DNA from: Sphingobacteriia bacterium
GTDB lineage: Bacteria; Bacteroidota; Bacteroidia; Chitinophagales; Chitinophagaceae
Direction: 5' to 3'
DNA length: 9,912 bases
NCBI GenBank assembly: GCA_004294465.1
Contig: REAV01000002.1
Span: forward strand, 1-9,912
The notes under the pieces were generated by a model that saw only the letters and a program-made list of their open reading frames with translations, was not told the DNA's origin and ran no database searches. Below, piece after piece: positions 1 to 6,959 of this stretch (position 1 is the stretch's first letter; each line of letters begins with the position of its first letter). The position numbers were made by a program, and so were the translations under genes.

Positions 1-876
1 AACTATATGACCTTCGGTTTTCAGTTTTTCAATTAACGCATTGGTCTGGGCTTTGATGTCTTTATCCAATGAAGGATGTTCCAGTGCTTCTTTAAAATAA
101 GCAATGCGGTATTTTTTGTTTGACTCTAAAGCAGCTGCATATTTTTCAACGGGTTTTTGGGAAACAGTACTATCGAACTCATCTTCTCCGGCAATGATTT
201 CCAAGACCAATGCGGCATCTTCAACTGTAATTGAAAAAATACCGATCTGGTCGAAGGAAGAAGCATATGCAATCAAACCATAACGCGATATTCTTCCATA
301 GGTTGGTTTAATGCCAATGATGCCACAAAAATCTGCAGGCTGTCTTACAGAACCCCCTGTATCGCTTCCAAGGCTAATCATACATAGCCCTGCCTGCACC
401 GCAACTGCCGAACCACCTGATGATCCTCCTGAAACCCTTTCCTGGTCTCTGGCATTCTTTACTGGACCATAGCTGGAATTTTCGTTACTGCTGCCCATGG
501 CAAATTCATCACAATTTTGTCTGCCTATAATAATTGCACCGGCATCCAATAATTTTTGGGTTGCTGTTGCATTATAAATGGAAGTGAAATTTTCGAGAAT
601 GGCTGATGCTGCAGTAATGGTATGCCCTTTATAACAAATCACATCTTTCAATCCAACGATCACTCCATGTAATGGTTCGATTGCTGCACCTGAAAGGCGA
701 AGCGCATCCAATGCATGTGCTTTTGCCATTGCTTCTTCCTCATAGATTTCAATAAAAGCATTGAGTGAAGCATTTGCTTTGATGGCATCTATATAAAAAC
801 AAACGGCCTCCACACAGGTGGTTTGGCCGTTCTGCAATGCAATATGATAGTCTTTGATTGAATTAAACCGAAACAA
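1..876 (-). CDS. gatA: Asp-tRNA(Asn)/Glu-tRNA(Gln) amidotransferase subunit A, 3' end cut by the window
   Basis: This is the glutaminase subunit of the GatCAB complex. It releases ammonia from Gln so that GatB can convert mischarged Glu-tRNA(Gln) or Asp-tRNA(Asn) to the correct aminoacyl-tRNA. The first 292 residues are present and the C-terminal part lies beyond the left edge (family length is about 480). The amidase-signature catalytic triad is intact: Lys77 in VGLKDV, cis-Ser152 in the GGSSGGS loop, and nucleophile Ser176 in GSDTGGSVRQP. This is the same spacing as the Lys79/Ser154/Ser178 triad described for Staphylococcus aureus GatA. The start is inferred to be TTG at 876. An in-frame TAA lies at 888-886, so no upstream ATG is possible, and the next in-frame ATG (codon 50) would remove conserved N-terminal sequence. 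AAAGGA lies about 16 nt upstream. It follows tatA by 27 nt and is probably co-transcribed with it. The function is secure; the exact start is moderately so. Confidence 0.95.
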   Translation of the reverse strand, partial: MFRFNSIKDYHIALQNGQTTCVEAVCFYIDAIKANASLNAFIEIYEEEAMAKAHALDALRLSGAAIEPLHGVIVGLKDVICYKGHTITAASAILENFTSIYNATATQKLLDAGAIIIGRQNCDEFAMGSSNENSSYGPVKNARDQERVSGGSSGGSAVAVQAGLCMISLGSDTGGSVRQPADFCGIIGIKPTYGRISRYGLIAYASSFDQIGIFSITVEDAALVLEIIAGEDEFDSTVSQKPVEKYAAALESNKKYRIAYFKEALEHPSLDKDIKAQTNALIEKLKTEGHIV

Positions 877-903
877 AGGCTTTGTTTATGATTCCTTTAA
901 ATA

Positions 904-1092
904 TTAAGCAGGCGTATTGTCTTTTTCTTTCATGCCATCTTCTAATTCTTTCTTCACATTGTTTTTGGCGTCGTTGAACTCACGAATACCTTTACCAAGG
1001 CCTCTCATGAATTCTGGTATTTTTCTACCACCAAATAAAACCAACACAACTATTCCGATGATCAATAATTCTTGAAATCCAAGATTGCCCAT
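904..1092 (-). CDS. tatA: Sec-independent protein translocase, TatA/E family
   Basis: This 62-residue TatA-type subunit of the twin-arginine translocase oligomerises at the inner membrane around TatC to pass folded proteins. One N-terminal transmembrane helix (about residues 8-20, [13 protein letters not shown]) is followed by the conserved FG hinge (F20-G21) and the amphipathic helix [19 protein letters not shown] short charged tail ([13 protein letters not shown]) ends the protein. The length is normal for the compact TatA/E proteins of Bacteroidota, which often lack a separate TatB. The ATG at 1092 is the only sensible start because the helix begins right after it. It lies 27 nt upstream of gatA on the same strand and is separated from rplS by a terminator, so tatA-gatA is probably one transcription unit. 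The sequence alone does not distinguish TatA from TatE. Confidence 0.95.
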   Translation of the reverse strand: MGNLGFQELLIIGIVVLVLFGGRKIPEFMRGLGKGIREFNDAKNNVKKELEDGMKEKDNTPA

Positions 1093-1111
1093 AATGATAA
1101 GTTTAAGAGTG

Positions 1112-1146
1112 TAAAGTTACTATAAATCAGATGCAGATTAAACAAA
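1112..1146 (-). promoter_or_regulatory. Candidate tatA-gatA promoter (Bacteroidota type)
   Basis: On the minus strand, TAACTTTA at 1119-1112 matches the TAnnTTTG -7 box except for the last base. A TTTG at 1146-1143 stands 23 bp upstream, at the loose end of the reported spacing for this phylum. It lies between the rplS terminator and the tatA start (20 nt to the ATG), where a promoter is expected. This is an inference from motif and position only. Confidence 0.35.
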
Positions 1147-1170
1147 TATTGTTAATTCCTGGAATATGCA

Positions 1171-1207
1171 ATAAAAAAAGCGCCCTGAAGATATCGGGAC
1201 GCTTTAA
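1171..1207 (-). terminator. Intrinsic terminator of rplS
   Basis: Read on the minus strand, AAAGCGTCCCGA and TTCAGGGCGCTTT form a stem of about 11 pairs with one G-T wobble, one mismatch and a small loop. A run of seven T follows directly (plus-strand A7 at 1173-1179, shared with the base of the stem). It begins about 20 nt after the rplS stop codon and separates rplS from tatA. This is the clearest terminator in the window. Confidence 0.85.
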
Positions 1208-1224
1208 AATGATATAACTGAATA

Positions 1225-1575
1225 CTAGAAACGTTTTTCTTTAATACGAGCACTTTTACCGCTACGCTCACGTAGATAAAACAACTTAGCACGACGTACT
1301 TTACCTACTTTATTCAATACAATAGAATCGATATTTGGAGAAAGGATAGGGAACAAACGTTCTACACCCACTCCATCAGAGATTTTACGTACAGTGAAAG
1401 AGGCTGTAGCGCCTGTTCCTTGGTGCTTAATCACATCTCCACGAAAACTCTGGATACGTTCTTTACCACCCTCTACAATTTTATAATTAACGGTAATATT
1501 ATCACCTGCTTTAAACTTCGGATGAGTTTTCTTAGTAGTTAACTGATCGTGTACAAACTGAACTGCTGCGTCCAT
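1225..1575 (-). CDS. rplS: 50S ribosomal protein L19
   Basis: L19 is a large-subunit ribosomal protein located at the 30S-50S interface. The 116-residue length is typical. Family hallmarks are visible in order: the N-terminal helix FVHDQL, the beta-barrel segment [49 protein letters not shown], and the basic C-terminal [22 protein letters not shown]. The ATG at 1575 is 23 nt downstream of a strong TACCTTTG promoter box, giving a leader of only some 15-20 nt with no clear Shine-Dalgarno sequence, as is common in Bacteroidota. Here the gene stands alone with its own promoter and terminator. It is not in the rpsP-rimM-trmD-rplS operon known from many other bacteria. Confidence 0.98.
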   Translation of the reverse strand: MDAAVQFVHDQLTTKKTHPKFKAGDNITVNYKIVEGGKERIQSFRGDVIKHQGTGATASFTVRKISDGVGVERLFPILSPNIDSIVLNKVGKVRRAKLFYLRERSGKSARIKEKRF

Positions 1576-1597
1576 AACTTTTAATTTTTGCGGACGG

Positions 1598-1605
1598 CAA
1601 AGGTA
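1598..1605 (-). promoter_or_regulatory. rplS promoter, -7 box TACCTTTG
   Basis: The minus strand reads TACCTTTG at 1605-1598, a perfect match to the Bacteroidota -7 consensus TAnnTTTG, 22 nt upstream of the rplS start codon. No clear TTTG/TTG -33 box is seen at 19-23 bp upstream; that region is the T-rich tail and hairpin after rny. A T-rich upstream tract and a short leader would suit a highly expressed ribosomal-protein gene. Confidence 0.65.
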
Positions 1606-1608
1606 GTG

Positions 1609-1638
1609 AAAAAATTAGAAAAGAGCATACTCATTTCT
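1609..1638 (-). terminator. Candidate intrinsic terminator after rny
   Basis: On the minus strand AGAAATGAG and CTCTTTTCT pair as a 9-position stem with a single T-T mismatch around the loop TATG, followed by AATTTTTT. It starts about 8 nt after the rny stop codon. The stem is A/T-rich, so termination may be leaky. The same stretch is upstream of the rplS -7 box, so terminator and promoter overlap. Confidence 0.5.
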
Positions 1639-1646
1639 GATTTTTT

Positions 1647-3212
1647 TTACCTGGCCACATTTACTGCCCTTTTTTCTCTAATAACGGTTACTTTGATCTG
1701 ACCAGGATAGGTCATTTCTGTCTGAATCTTCTGAGCTATTTCGAAACTCAGCTTATCGCTGTCCATATCGGTTACTTTATCGGCCTCCACAATAACCCTT
1801 AATTCACGTCCAGCTTGAATTGCATAAGCTTTTTCTACCCCTTGGTAGGCCAAAGCCAGGTTCTCCAGATCCTTGATTCTTTGGAGGTATTGTTGCATGA
1901 TTTCCCTTCTGGCACCCGGTCTTGCCCCGCTAATAGCATCACAAGCCTGAATGATAGGAGAGATCACGTATAACATTTCCATTTCATCGTGGTGAGCGCC
2001 AATTGCATTTACAACAGCTGGGTTTTCACCATATTTTTCAGCCAATTTAGCCCCTAATAATGCATGGCTTAGTTCAGTTTCTTCATCTGGAACCTTACCA
2101 ATATCATGCAATAATCCAGCTCTTTTGGCCAGTTTTGGGTTCATTCCGAGTTCAGAAGCCATGATTCCGCATAAATTAGCCGTTTCACGACTATGCATCA
2201 ACAGGTTCTGTCCATAAGAAGACCTGAAACGCATTTTACCCACTATTCTGATCAATTCTTTGTGCAATCCATGGATACCCATTTCAATAACGGTCCTTTC
2301 CCCAATTTCCATCACCTGCTCTTCTAATTGACGACGGGTCTTTTCAACCACTTCTTCAATACGGGCAGGGTGAATTCTTCCATCGGAAACCAGTCTTTGT
2401 AAGCTTAAACGAGCTATTTCTCTTCTTAGAGGATCGAAAGAAGAGAGAATAATAGCTTCAGGTGTGTCATCAACAATTAAATCAACCCCAGTTGCCGCTT
2501 CAATAGCGCGGATATTACGACCTTCTCTACCAATGATCTGACCTTTAATTTCATCGGTTTCCAGGTTGAAAACAGTAACTGTATTTTCAATCGTAATTTC
2601 TGCTGCTGTTCTTTGGATAGATTGAATAACAATTTTACGGGCCTCTTTATTGGCTTTCTGCTTAGCTTCTTCAATGATATCTTGCTGTAAGGATAAAGCC
2701 TGGGTATGGGCTTCCTGCTTAAGGCTTTCAATTAACTGTGTTTTTGCATCATCAGCACTCAATCCGGCAATTTTTTCCAATCTGCGGATATGTTCTTCCT
2801 GGTGTTTCTCTAACTCGGTACGCTTTAAATTCACCACTTCAATCTGGCGATTGAGGTTTTCTTTAATGGCTTCATTTTCCTTAACCTGCTTGTCTATGGA
2901 AGCTTCTTTCTGGTTAATAGTGATTTCTTTCTGCTTAACACGATTTTCGGTTTCTCCGATTTTTCGGTTCTTCTCCAATAATTCTTTGTCGTGATCTGCT
3001 TTCAGTTGAACAAAACGCTCTTTGGCTTCTAACTGCTTTTCTTTTTTAATTGTTTCAGCCCTTAATTCGGCTTCTTTTAAGATGTTTTGTGCCTGATTTT
3101 CTGCGTCTTCTAACTGTTTTTTGGTGTTTTTGGCGAAAATAAATCTACCCGCTATAACTCCTATAACTAGCGCTACAGTAGCCGATATGATTAATAATAT
3201 TGCTTGATCCAT
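1647..3212 (-). CDS. rny: Ribonuclease Y
   Basis: RNase Y is a membrane-anchored endoribonuclease that starts mRNA decay, with metal-dependent HD-domain chemistry. Of the 521 residues, about 4-26 form the N-terminal membrane helix ([20 protein letters not shown]). Residues 30-150 are a long charged coiled coil. Residues about 208-275 are a KH RNA-binding domain with the loop [13 protein letters not shown]. Residues about 335-430 are the HD domain with H340 (LLMHSRE), the H369-D370 pair (GLLHDIGK), the H407/H408 region (GAHHDE) and D425 ([12 protein letters not shown]). A conserved C-terminal domain ends with [10 protein letters not shown]. All catalytic and binding motifs are intact and the length is normal. 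It lies downstream of zapA with a 153-bp gap that may hold its own promoter, and upstream of rplS. Confidence 0.97.
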   Translation of the reverse strand: MDQAILLIISATVALVIGVIAGRFIFAKNTKKQLEDAENQAQNILKEAELRAETIKKEKQLEAKERFVQLKADHDKELLEKNRKIGETENRVKQKEITINQKEASIDKQVKENEAIKENLNRQIEVVNLKRTELEKHQEEHIRRLEKIAGLSADDAKTQLIESLKQEAHTQALSLQQDIIEEAKQKANKEARKIVIQSIQRTAAEITIENTVTVFNLETDEIKGQIIGREGRNIRAIEAATGVDLIVDDTPEAIILSSFDPLRREIARLSLQRLVSDGRIHPARIEEVVEKTRRQLEEQVMEIGERTVIEMGIHGLHKELIRIVGKMRFRSSYGQNLLMHSRETANLCGIMASELGMNPKLAKRAGLLHDIGKVPDEETELSHALLGAKLAEKYGENPAVVNAIGAHHDEMEMLYVISPIIQACDAISGARPGARREIMQQYLQRIKDLENLALAYQGVEKAYAIQAGRELRVIVEADKVTDMDSDKLSFEIAQKIQTEMTYPGQIKVTVIREKRAVNVAR

Positions 3213-3294
3213 GGTGTTGGCAAGGGTTTAAATTGTTCACAATCCTATTTGTCTGATCACATCTCATTTAATACTAATAAGTAATGATTCGTTA

Positions 3295-3302
3295 CGAAGA
3301 TA
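3295..3302 (-). promoter_or_regulatory. Weak candidate rny promoter box TATCTTCG
   Basis: In the 153-bp gap between zapA and rny the minus strand carries TATCTTCG, one mismatch from TAnnTTTG. It lies about 80 nt upstream of the rny ATG, with no convincing -33 element. A leader of roughly 75 nt would result, and no riboswitch or stable fold was recognised in it. rny could equally be read through from zapA. Confidence 0.25.
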
Positions 3303-3354
3303 ACAAGAAGATCGCAGATTTAAGTTGAAGGAGATAAGAATTGTGATAGTTCTA

Positions 3355-3380
3355 TAAAAAGGGCATCAATCCTTACCCTC
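3355..3380 (-). terminator. Weak candidate terminator at the end of zapA
   Basis: On the minus strand GAGGGT and GCCCTT can pair around a 10-nt loop that includes the zapA stop codon, and are followed by a TTTTTA run. The stem is only about 6 pairs including G-T wobbles, so it would at best attenuate transcription into rny. Confidence 0.3.
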
Positions 3381-3665
3381 GAGCAGGGCTTTTTCAATCA
3401 TGTTGCCTAGTTCGGCTATTTGATTGGCAGCATCGGTCCATTGAACAGGCTGGGAGCCTGTTTCTTTTTGTTCTGTTGCAAACCATAAAAGTACCATGGC
3501 GATATAGTCCTGCATGTCTTTACCCGCAAATTGAGTTTTGAATGAATTGATCTTATCATTGATCAGGGCAGCCGTTTTACGCACCATTTCCTCATCTGCC
3601 GGTTCAATTTTTAATCGGTAACTTCTATCGGCGATTACAATATTTACGGGTATCAGTTCATTCAT
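3366..3665 (-). CDS. zapA: Cell division protein ZapA-like
   Basis: ZapA binds FtsZ and promotes bundling of filaments in the division ring. The N-terminal globular part is LIPVNIVIADRSYRLKIEPA followed by DEEMVRKTAALINDKINSF. Next comes the helix typical of the Bacteroidota proteins, GKDMQDYIAMVLLWFA, then a short C-terminal helix ending in LLEGKD. From the chosen ATG at 3665 the protein has 99 residues, normal for ZapA. An in-frame ATG at 3677 adds MPKH and would overlap the upstream gene by 8 nt. The 3665 start is preferred because it opens the conserved MNELIPVN N-terminus directly and sits 4 nt after the upstream stop, but the longer form cannot be excluded. It is the last gene of the pheT cluster and is followed by rny. 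Confidence 0.88.
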   Translation of the reverse strand: MNELIPVNIVIADRSYRLKIEPADEEMVRKTAALINDKINSFKTQFAGKDMQDYIAMVLLWFATEQKETGSQPVQWTDAANQIAELGNMIEKALLEGKD

Positions 3666-3669
3666 ATGT

Positions 3670-3957
3670 TTAGGCATGCAGCAATGCCAGGCATTTGTCT
3701 ATTTCTTTTAGATAGGTATCTATTTTTTTCTGTAATGCTTGTTTTTGTGAATCATCCCAATGGCCACCAGTAATTTGAACAGCTGTTACTTTTTGTTCTA
3801 ATTGTTCAACCTGTAGATTTTTTGCTAATTGATTGCTTTGTAATACCGCAATTTCCTTCTGCAATTTTTTATTCTCTTTTTGCACTTGCTTGTATTCTTT
3901 TATGAGCAATTGCAATTTTTCGTGCAGGTGGTGAATATGTTGGTTAATGTCGGTCAT
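3670..3957 (-). CDS. Small coiled-coil protein, possible ZapB-like division partner
   Basis: This is a 95-residue acidic/basic-rich protein with no signal peptide or membrane segment. Residues about 8-60 have a strong coiled-coil pattern (LHEKLQLLIKEYKQVQKENK, then heptads of L, V and K/E). A short linker with GGHWDDSQ follows, then a second amphipathic helix (about 70-95, KKIDTYLKEIDKCLALLHA). The start overlaps the pheT stop by one base (TAATG), and the stop is 4 nt before the preferred zapA start, so expression is probably coupled to both neighbours. Seen: a coiled-coil protein immediately upstream of zapA. Inferred: it may work with ZapA at the division site, as the coiled-coil protein ZapB does in gammaproteobacteria. 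No sequence homology to ZapB is claimed. Confidence 0.85.
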   Translation of the reverse strand: MTDINQHIHHLHEKLQLLIKEYKQVQKENKKLQKEIAVLQSNQLAKNLQVEQLEQKVTAVQITGGHWDDSQKQALQKKIDTYLKEIDKCLALLHA

Positions 3958-6368
3958 TATTTTCTGATTTCTGCCTGAATTTCTTTTTCAAAACATTGAA
4001 TCAATTTCCCCATCATGCCATCAATCTCGGTATCAGTAAGCGTTTTGGCATCATCCCAAAAAGTAAAACTTACTGCCATAGACTTTTTGTTGGTGCCCAA
4101 TTTCTCGCTTTCAAATAAGTCGAACAAATGCATTTGCTGAAGTTTAGGCAATTTAATGGTTTGTATTGACTTTTCAATAGCTCCATAGGTAATTGCTTTA
4201 TCTACTACCAATGCAAGGTCTCTTTGTACAGCAGGATATTTATTGACTTCTTTGTAAACAATTTGCTTTTTTTGAACAGCGCTCATTATTTTTTTGAACG
4301 TGAAATCGAGCATGTACACCGGCTGCTTCAAATCGAATGCAGCTAGTTTTTTATTGCCTACAACAAGGATCTGACCCAATAATTGTTTGTCGGAATAAAT
4401 ATGGATTGCTGATTCATTTTCTACCAGTTCAAAACGAATATTCGATAAACCGCAATACTGAAGAATGGCTGTAGCCAAGCCTTTCATCGAATAGAAATCC
4501 ATCTGACTACTTTTGCTTCTCCATCCCTGATCTTGATTGTTGCCGGTTACGAACAAACAAAAATGTTCTTCTTCTACAAATCCATCTTCTTTGGGTTGAT
4601 AGGTTTTTCCAAATTCAAATAATTGAAGATTATTGTTTTTTCTGTTTAAATTATACGCAATGGTTTCTAATCCGCTCTCTAACATGGAAGGTCTCAGCAC
4701 ATCCAATTCAGCACTTAAATTATTCATCATTTTCACCAAATGCAAACTACTTTCTTCATCAAAATATTTGCTGTTAGTAATTGAATTGGTAATGATTTCT
4801 GTAAAGCCTTTCCCAATTAAAAATGTCGCGATTTTTTCGCGCAAATTTTCTTTGATACCCAAACCATCTACAGCTGGGCTAATGCTTATTAACGAAGGGA
4901 TTTCAACATTGTCTAATCCATCAATTCGTAAGATCTCTTCAACTATATCTGCAGGAATACTAATGTCTGGTTTACTGTAAGGAACTTCTACCATTAGTTC
5001 ATCCATTCCTTCTTTAACAATACCAAATCCTAATGCAGTAAGTATTCTTTTTACCTTGTCTGAGTGATAATTTTTACCACTTAATTTTTTGAGGTAATGA
5101 TTTTTAATGGTTACTGTTACCCTTGGTGCAGGGTTTGGATAAAGGTCCACAATATCACTGCTGATTTCTCCACCTGCTAGCTCTTTGATCAATAGGGCAG
5201 CACGTTTCAGCACATTTACTGTATTGGATATATCAATTCCTTTTTCAAATCTGGTTGCTGCATCGGTTCTTAAACCATGACGTATAGATGTTTTTCGGAT
5301 AGTGGTTGAATGGAAACAAGCACTCTCTAAAAATATGGCTTTCGTATTTGCATTAACGCCACTTTTTGTTCCACCAAAAACACCAGCAATACACATGCCT
5401 TCTGAAGCATTACAAATCATTAGGTCTGCTGCATTCAGCTTTCTCTCTTTATCGTCGAGTGTAGTAAATATGGTTTGATCAGGGCAATTTTTTACAATGA
5501 TTTCATTGCCAGTGATGGCAGCTGCATCAAATGCATGTAAAGGTTGACCTGTTTCATGCAGAATATAATTCGTGATGTCTACAATATTGTTGATGCTTCT
5601 AACACCTATTGCGGTGAGTTTATTCACTAGCCATTCTGGAGAAGGTTTTACCGTTACTCCGCTAATGGTAAGTCCCGAATAGCGAGGGCAATCAATGCTA
5701 TTTTCAACACTCACTTTTATGGGTAGATCATTGTTGTCCGCTTTAAAGCTATTGTTGAAAGGAGATTTTACCCTTGTTTCTTTTTGATGATGGGTTAAAT
5801 AGGCGCAAACATCTTTTGCGACACCCATATGGCTCATGGCATCCATTCTGTTGGGCGTTAACCCTATTTCATAGATCCAATCGGAATATGGATTAAAATA
5901 CTCTGCTGCAGGAGTGCCAGGAATTGCAGTTGCTGGAAGTATGATAATTCCAGCATGGCTTGTACCAATGCCTATTTCGTCTTCTGCACAAATCATTCCC
6001 TGGCTTTCTTCGCCACGGATTTTTGCAAGTTTCATTGTTAATGGTTCGCCGCCAACCGGGTAGATTGTAGTGCCAACCGTTGCTACCACTACTTTCTGTC
6101 CTTTTGCCACATTAGGGGCACCACAAACAATATTCAATAATTGGTCTGTTCCAATATTTACTTTGGTTAAAGAAAGTTTATCGGCATTTGGATGCTGCTG
6201 GCATTCCATCACTTCTCCTATTACTAATCCTTTTAAACCGCCCTTGATTTTTTCGTATTGTTCCAAACTCTCTACCTCCAATCCAATGGAAGTTAAAATC
6301 TTAGATAATTGAACCGGATCGATCGCTTCGGGTAAATATTCAGATAACCAATTGTAACTAATTGTCAT
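3957..6368 (-). CDS. pheT: Phenylalanyl-tRNA synthetase beta subunit
   Basis: This is the beta chain of the alpha2-beta2 enzyme that charges tRNA(Phe). It supplies tRNA binding and the editing site that removes Tyr-tRNA(Phe). The 803 residues match the full bacterial length. Domains in order: N-terminal B1 piece (1-40); EMAP/OB-fold tRNA-binding domain (about 45-155, VIGEVMECQQHPNADKLSL); B3/B4 editing domain (about 215-395, with NNIVDITNYILHETGQPLHA); B5 domain (about 415-485, ending VEEILRIDGLDNVEIP); class II-like core (about 490-690, with FEFGKTY); and C-terminal FDX-ACB anticodon-binding domain (about 708-802, KYPAVQRDLALVVDK). pheS is not next to it, so the subunits are encoded apart unless pheS lies elsewhere nearby. 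It is the first gene of a tight leftward cluster with the coiled-coil gene and zapA. Confidence 0.98.
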   Translation of the reverse strand: MTISYNWLSEYLPEAIDPVQLSKILTSIGLEVESLEQYEKIKGGLKGLVIGEVMECQQHPNADKLSLTKVNIGTDQLLNIVCGAPNVAKGQKVVVATVGTTIYPVGGEPLTMKLAKIRGEESQGMICAEDEIGIGTSHAGIIILPATAIPGTPAAEYFNPYSDWIYEIGLTPNRMDAMSHMGVAKDVCAYLTHHQKETRVKSPFNNSFKADNNDLPIKVSVENSIDCPRYSGLTISGVTVKPSPEWLVNKLTAIGVRSINNIVDITNYILHETGQPLHAFDAAAITGNEIIVKNCPDQTIFTTLDDKERKLNAADLMICNASEGMCIAGVFGGTKSGVNANTKAIFLESACFHSTTIRKTSIRHGLRTDAATRFEKGIDISNTVNVLKRAALLIKELAGGEISSDIVDLYPNPAPRVTVTIKNHYLKKLSGKNYHSDKVKRILTALGFGIVKEGMDELMVEVPYSKPDISIPADIVEEILRIDGLDNVEIPSLISISPAVDGLGIKENLREKIATFLIGKGFTEIITNSITNSKYFDEESSLHLVKMMNNLSAELDVLRPSMLESGLETIAYNLNRKNNNLQLFEFGKTYQPKEDGFVEEEHFCLFVTGNNQDQGWRSKSSQMDFYSMKGLATAILQYCGLSNIRFELVENESAIHIYSDKQLLGQILVVGNKKLAAFDLKQPVYMLDFTFKKIMSAVQKKQIVYKEVNKYPAVQRDLALVVDKAITYGAIEKSIQTIKLPKLQQMHLFDLFESEKLGTNKKSMAVSFTFWDDAKTLTDTEIDGMMGKLIQCFEKEIQAEIRK

Positions 6369-6391
6369 ACTTGCTGCTACTTTGAAATGGG

Positions 6392-6399
6392 CAAATTTA
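6392..6399 (-). promoter_or_regulatory. Candidate pheT promoter box TAAATTTG
   Basis: The minus strand has TAAATTTG at 6399-6392, fitting TAnnTTTG, 23 nt upstream of the pheT ATG. This is nearly the same distance as the rplS box from its start. No TTTG -33 box is visible at 19-23 bp upstream. It would drive the pheT, coiled-coil and zapA cluster. Confidence 0.45.
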
Positions 6400-6440
6400 A
6401 GGTATCTGAATCAAGGATGGGTATTTTTAAAAAAAATGTG

Positions 6441-6458
6441 TGTAAAGTTTACTTTACA
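6441..6458. promoter_or_regulatory. 18-bp palindromic operator candidate TGTAAAGT-TT-ACTTTACA
   Basis: Two perfect 8-bp inverted arms (6441-6448 and 6451-6458) flank a TT centre. The arrangement has the size and symmetry of a binding site for a dimeric HTH repressor. It lies 30 bp upstream of the membrane-protein ATG and immediately before TACTTTTA (6460-6467), a near match to the TAnnTTTG -7 box, so a bound protein would block that promoter. The obvious candidate ligand is the XRE protein encoded two genes downstream (autoregulation). This is inferred from symmetry and position. Confidence 0.6.
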
Positions 6459-6459
6459 T

Positions 6460-6467
6460 TACTTTTA
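6460..6467 (+). promoter_or_regulatory. Candidate -7 box TACTTTTA of the membrane protein/XRE pair
   Basis: TACTTTTA matches TAnnTTTG in all but the final base and lies 21 nt upstream of the ATG at 6489. This is the same box-to-start distance as at rplS and pheT. The -33 region would fall inside the 18-bp palindrome. Confidence 0.35.
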
Positions 6468-6488
6468 TCATAGTTTTAATAAAAAAAC

Positions 6489-6959
6489 ATGAAATCGAAT
6501 TGGTTATTGCCGAATTTTTTCAAAAAGATAGGCGCTGTTATTGCCCCACTTGGCTTGATAGTTTGGATACTTGGTCAGATTGGTTTTTTTGATCAATACA
6601 TAATTGGAGAATCAACTGCTATGAATTACCCATACTGGCCTAAAGTTGCTTTATTAGCAATTTCATTTTTCAGCTTCTTTTTTGGCGTTTATTTTATGGT
6701 CTTTGTAAAAGAAAAAAAAGAGGATGAATTCATTGATCGATTGAGATTAATGTCATTTCAAAGAGGAGCTTTCTTCCAATTATTTTTTATGATTATCGCA
6801 TTTATATGGATGATTGTATTTGATAAAGAACCAGCAGGAGATGGAGGTTTAGAGGTATTTCTTATTTTTCTAATTAGTTTATTCTGGCTTTTTTATATTG
6901 TTCATTTTAATGTTTCCCTTTATTTAATCCGAAAAAGAGCTGATGAAGAATTTAGTTAA
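6489..6959 (+). CDS. Four-helix membrane protein of unknown function, paired with an XRE regulator
   Basis: This 156-residue protein is not recognised by name. Four hydrophobic segments are visible: about 13-33 (IGAVIAPLGLIVWILGQIGF), 50-73 (VALLAISFFSFFFGVYFMVF), 95-112 (FFQLFFMIIAFIWMIVF) and 121-146 (LEVFLIFLISLFWLFYIVHF). Between helices 2 and 3 is a charged cytoplasmic-type loop, KEKKEDEFIDRLRLMSFQRG. The C-terminus RKRADEEFS is also charged. There is no signal peptide and no enzymatic motif. Its last 17 nt overlap the start of the XRE gene in another frame, and it is preceded by a palindromic operator candidate. The paired layout (small multi-pass membrane protein followed by a minimal XRE regulator) is common in Bacteroidota and Firmicutes. 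By analogy the membrane protein may sense or modulate something that feeds the regulator, but its function is unknown. Confidence 0.85.
   Translation: MKSNWLLPNFFKKIGAVIAPLGLIVWILGQIGFFDQYIIGESTAMNYPYWPKVALLAISFFSFFFGVYFMVFVKEKKEDEFIDRLRLMSFQRGAFFQLFFMIIAFIWMIVFDKEPAGDGGLEVFLIFLISLFWLFYIVHFNVSLYLIRKRADEEFS

Noticed and set aside
2650..2994. Open frame of 114 codons on the plus strand
   Set aside because: It lies wholly antisense to the coiled-coil part of rny. Its Cys/Ser-rich translation has no family resemblance, so it is a shadow of the real gene.
3213..3365. A small RNA gene, such as 6S RNA, in the zapA-rny gap
   Set aside because: The 153-bp gap shows no long imperfect hairpin with a central bubble and no terminator, and it is too short for a typical 6S RNA.
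4633..4980. Open frame of 115 codons on the plus strand opposite pheT
   Set aside because: It is antisense to the conserved core of pheT, with no recognisable protein and no upstream signals.
6070..6312. Open frame of 80 codons on the plus strand opposite the pheT tRNA-binding domain
   Set aside because: It is a shadow frame, because the opposite strand encodes a clear conserved domain.
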